Part shown: positions 18,678 through 21,702 of the stretch, one piece after another | Numbering within the stretch: position 1 is the stretch's first letter | Layout: each line of letters begins with the position of its first letter | Assembly (NCBI GenBank): GCA_009801085.1 | Contig: VNWV01000072.1 | Span: 1 to 21,702 of the forward strand | Direction of reading: 5' to 3' | Origin: Lasiodiplodia sp. COLG20 | Lineage: Eukaryota > Ascomycota > Dothideomycetes > Botryosphaeriales > Botryosphaeriaceae | Length of the DNA: 21,702 bases | Notes under the pieces: generated by a model | Seen by the model: only the letters and a program-made list of their open reading frames with translations | Told to the model about the DNA's origin: nothing | Database searches by the model: none | Translations under genes and position numbers: made by a program

Positions 18678-19061
18678 ATGTTCCTTCTCGCTGCGCTTAT
18701 TATTATGGGTGTCGGTTGGATTTGCTGGGGGATCCGATTCCGTCGCTGGCCTCCCGCCTGCTACACCATCTTTTCAGGTCTCGGGCGTTTCTCCAAGGAT
18801 CCGGAGTCCCTGACGAGCTGGTCCATGCCGTACTGGCCGCACTAGATTATAACCATTGTACCGTTCCGAACTCTCTATCGCCATTGCTTGTGTGGTGACG
18901 ATGGCCCAGTCTGTCTGCCCACGAGGTTCGATATTCCTCATACGGATGGCCTTTTGTGTGGATTTTTCGCTGGCGAGTGCACATGCAACTGGCGGATCTG
19001 GAAGCACCTAGATTTCATGGCGAGCAAGCTTGATCACCCGGTATGCCAGATTGCTGCTTAG
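18678..19061 (+). pseudogene. Possible decayed reading frame with one in-frame stop
   Basis: From ATG 18678 the frame runs 55 codons to TAG (18843-18845), then 71 more codons to TAG at 19059-19061. The first part begins with a hydrophobic segment (MFLLAALIIMGVGWICWG); the second is Cys-rich (CLCGDDGPVC, GFFAGECTCNWRIW). One stop in 128 codons is fewer than expected by chance in this composition, but the evidence is modest and no family is recognised. No intron that removes the stop is apparent. Confidence 0.2.
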
Positions 19062-20305
19062 TGTGGCTTTACTGCGGCGGCAGATTGTCGATTGTGGCCT
19101 CGTCGAACGTGATCGAATGCTTCACTACATCTTTTTGGACCTTCCCGTCTTTGGAGAGAAATAAGCACCTCTTCGAAGATAAAGCGTGCAAATATGGTGA
19201 CTGAAGCAAATCTTTCTGTCCCTTTGCAGTAAGCACGTTTCCGGATAGTGAAATGCTTATTTGTCACTTGCTGTAGGATCGCTCAACCACCAGCGATTCT
19301 ATGTTGCACACACTTGATACTCAAAAGAAATACCTCCAAGCTCAACTATTCTACCGTAAAGCCTAGAGGCTTCCTCCCACCTCAAAGCGGTGTCACACAG
19401 CAGCATACTATTACCACCACGATCATAATCCAGGCGGGTCCCGACCGCCGCAGACGTGTACGATGTCGGTTCCATTAGTGCCGCAGCAATTCAAGGTAGA
19501 TGGAGCCCTTGTCCGTATACAGCTGTTCGCATTCATGTCCGGATAGACGCATCATCTACTCCCACTTAATGCAATTCTAAATAAAGCCAACCTCGACCGG
19601 CAATTTGATTTGAAATTATGCACGAATCTCCACATCTCCGCCACTTGTTGGAGGATCCCTCAGATCCGCAACTTGCACAACCATCAAAAACGTCATGCGG
19701 GGTCGGTTCGCATAGAATTAGAACAGAACATGGGGAGTTAAAGTTGGATTCACGCCATACCCACGAACAGAAGCGTCCAGACCAGAGAGCTTCAGCCGCG
19801 CTAACTTAATCGAAATACCGTCCTGTCGGCGATGGCGCTTAGAGAACCCTGAAAGGTGCAGTTTCCTATGATCTCATGACAACCGGTGTACTTTCGATGC
19901 CCTTACTTCGACCCAGCTCCCCCAATGCCGGGAAAAGCAAACGCGGGCGAAAAGTGACCATCTGACCAGCGCGAAAGGAATTTCCCAAGAGCCAAAAAAG
20001 AACAGCAGCAATGGACCAGGGTAGAGGAGAGCAATCTGGCATGAAGCATGAAGCATGAGAAAAAAAATCTTAAAGTTCTTCGTCGGCTTATGCCGAACGA
20101 TGCTACTTTTACGGTAGTGCAAGAATGTACACAGCCTCCTCCCCCGCCTGGCATACATGGCCTCTTGTGCGACCAACCACCACCGCCGCCGCTTTCTTCT
20201 GAGTCACTTTACTCTGTTCTCTAATGCATGATCTTGATTCCTCATGACTAGCGGAATGAGGCAATATCTTGTGTTGCCTGTGCCTGTGTGTGTGCGGCGA
20301 TGATC

Positions 20306-21695
20306 TTACACAGTCCTCCGGTCCGACATGGCACGCGCAATGGTTCCGAGACCAGCAACCTCGACGACCTGTATGCAAAGAAAGGAAATGGCGGTCAGTC
20401 CAAAAGCGATCTCGAATGGAATGAGGAAATAGAGACAGCGTGGGAGATGATGGTTGATGGGACGATATGGTAGCATCGAAAGAAGAGACCAGAGACAAGC
20501 CAAGTCGCAGCGTTGTAGTGCAACCGCGCCAATATGATCTGCAACAAGGGGGCAGATATGTGCAAAAAGCCACAAAGAGCCGCTGCCACACGTCGTCCTT
20601 CCCAAACCGGTCATGGGGACGCCGAATGCGGTATTGTGCCGGGCCATTTGGGAAAAGCGGAGGCTGAACTGCCAAAAAGCCACCGCTGCACACACGCTGA
20701 GACAAGGGGAAAGCGTAACTTAACGTACCTTCTCGTGCCAGCTAAGCAGCACGCTCATGGCCTGACCACCGCCCTCGCCGCTGCCGATGCGCGAGGATAT
20801 CGAAGACACTTGGGAGAAGCCGGTTGGCTGAGGGGTGAGGTTCGACTTGGGACCGGACTGGGCGCCTTGGGACATGCCCTTGTAGCTGTAACCAGGTGTC
20901 AATAAGCAAGTCTTCAGGTGTTGAGCCGCCCGGGCGACCAAAGGGGAAATGGAACGTCAGGAATCAAAGATCCGGGCCAGTCAAAGCAGAAGCTCAAAAG
21001 CGCGGCTATAGTTGCACAACCGACACGGGCACGGAGTAAGACGTACAGGTACTTCATAAGCGTGTCCAAAACCTCGGGACCGCCTTCAGACTCGTATATC
21101 CTGCTCAGGATCGGTGACATTTCCGCCTGGCGGATGGATTGGAGCACCTCAATGACAGTGGCGGTGTGGACATCCTGCGGGAGTAACATTGGGGTCAGCA
21201 ATCGCACGCCAGGAAAAGCATCATGCCCCAACGGTGTGGCCGCGGGAGGGGGAGAGAGGCGGCGGCAGCGGCGGGCGAGCTGAAGCCACCCCCATGCCGC
21301 CCGCATCCCCTCATTCAGGCAGATGCCGCATGCACACATACACACGCGCAGCGCATTCTCCCGCAGCGTATAGACTAGTTCTCCTATACCCTCCCTCCCA
21401 TGCCTCCGCGATATTTTCCAATATTTTGCCGGGGAGGGGGCCGGAGCGGCGTCGACCGAGCGAAACTCACCTTCCCTTGCTGATCAGCCCCGTAGGGCGC
21501 ATTCTCGAGGGCACCCTTCAGCGCGCCCTCGCTGTCGCCGCCCCTGAGCAGCTGGCGGATCTGGCCAGCCAGCGTCTGCACGTCGGCCGTGGCGACAGGC
21601 ACGACCGAGGGCGTCAGGGAGGCCATGTCGAAGTTGGCCGGCGAGTCCGGGTCCAACGCATCGATGTTGATGGTGCGCCAATTGATGTTTGCCAT
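20306..21695 (-). CDS. ARC15: Arp2/3 complex 16 kDa subunit (ARPC5, p16-Arc)
   Basis: ARPC5 is a subunit of the Arp2/3 complex that nucleates branched actin filaments at endocytic patches. Four exons (21695-21471, 21174-21047, 20885-20729, 20368-20306) give 190 aa; all junctions have GT-AG ends and keep the frame. The N-terminus (NWRTINIDALDPDS), the central GDSEGALKGALENAPYG, the segment VIEVLQSIRQAEMSPIL, LMKYLYKGMS and the end (AMSVLLSWHEK then VVEVAGLGTIARAMSDRRTV) follow the family from end to end. A Ser/Gly/Gln-rich linker at about 124-158 is longer than in animal ARPC5, as I recall is common in fungi. The introns (296, 161 and 360 bp) are much longer than others in the window, and the last exon encodes only 20 residues. 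The symbol follows the yeast name. Confidence 0.93.
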
Positions 21696-21702
21696 GTTGG
21701 AC

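Larger units (their letters stand above)
17578..20305. other. 2.7-kb gene-poor interval before ARPC5
   Basis: No confident gene is present. The short frames (17857-18063, 18179-18454, 18479-18670, 19058-19267, 19248-19478, 19618-19809) are under 95 codons and match no family. Two small hairpins lie close together: GTTCG/CGAAC (18064-18077) and GGGCAG/CTGCCC (18106-18126). A half arm of the palindromic repeat lies at 18403-18416 and a frame with a single internal stop at 18678-19061. I found no tRNA-like cloverleaf. Confidence 0.5.

Noticed and set aside
19527..19545. GTCCGGATAG resembling the inner part of the palindromic repeat
   Set aside because: The match is about ten bases, with no second arm and no matching flank, so chance is likely.
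20109..20705. Minus-strand 198-codon frame over the end and intron 3 of ARPC5
   Set aside because: It reads the last ARPC5 exon in another frame and intron sequence. The spliced ARPC5 model explains this region.
1..21702. CRISPR arrays, tRNA or rRNA genes, bacterial-type operons, secondary-metabolite or defence clusters
   Set aside because: No regularly spaced repeats, no cloverleaf or rRNA-like sequence, and no biosynthetic or defence protein families were seen. Gene structure is clearly fungal and largely housekeeping.

Overview
This window reads as nuclear DNA of a filamentous ascomycete (Pezizomycotina). The genes carry short GT-AG introns of about 50-65 bp with CTRAC-type branch points, lie on both strands with no operon-style packing, and include a fungal cell-wall-integrity MAPKK and an Arp2/3 subunit. 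Intron-corrected models give six confident protein genes and one complete conserved membrane protein of unknown function. Genus and species cannot be read from the sequence alone.

Left block (1-9120). An exact 96-bp tandem duplication precedes a four-exon zinc alcohol dehydrogenase of the glutathione-independent formaldehyde dehydrogenase type (+). Its second intron is swollen by a palindromic MITE-like insertion. Tail to tail with it lies DBP8, a nucleolar DEAD-box helicase (-). A 1.6-kb GC-rich divergent region separates DBP8 from MKK1 (+), the MAPKK of the cell-wall-integrity cascade; the 720 nt before its ATG contain no other ATG. A dithiol glutaredoxin follows (-) and shares a divergent promoter region with the next gene.

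Middle block (9121-15412). A large LMBR1/LMBD-type multipass membrane protein (+) is followed by a gene-poor, A+T-richer stretch (about 11.9-14.1 kb). It holds an orphan reading frame without a start codon (-), a palindrome-rich relic, and three more copies of the 85-bp palindromic core seen in the dehydrogenase intron. Next comes a probable low-complexity, Ser/Pro/Thr-rich and acidic hypothetical protein (+).

Right block (15413-21702). A four-helix fungal membrane protein (+) has a recognisable promoter (CRE, CCAATCA, TATA-like). After 2.7 kb of near-empty sequence comes ARPC5, the p16 subunit of Arp2/3 (-), with unusually long introns; its start codon is 7 bp from the window edge.

The genes are mainly housekeeping and do not form one pathway or a biosynthetic cluster. 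The formaldehyde dehydrogenase, glutaredoxin and MKK1 are all stress-related, but nothing shows that they are co-regulated. The least explained items are the four-copy 85-bp palindrome family (one copy inside a transcribed intron), the Gly-to-Ser change in the MKK1 DFG motif, and the ATG-free MKK1 leader.
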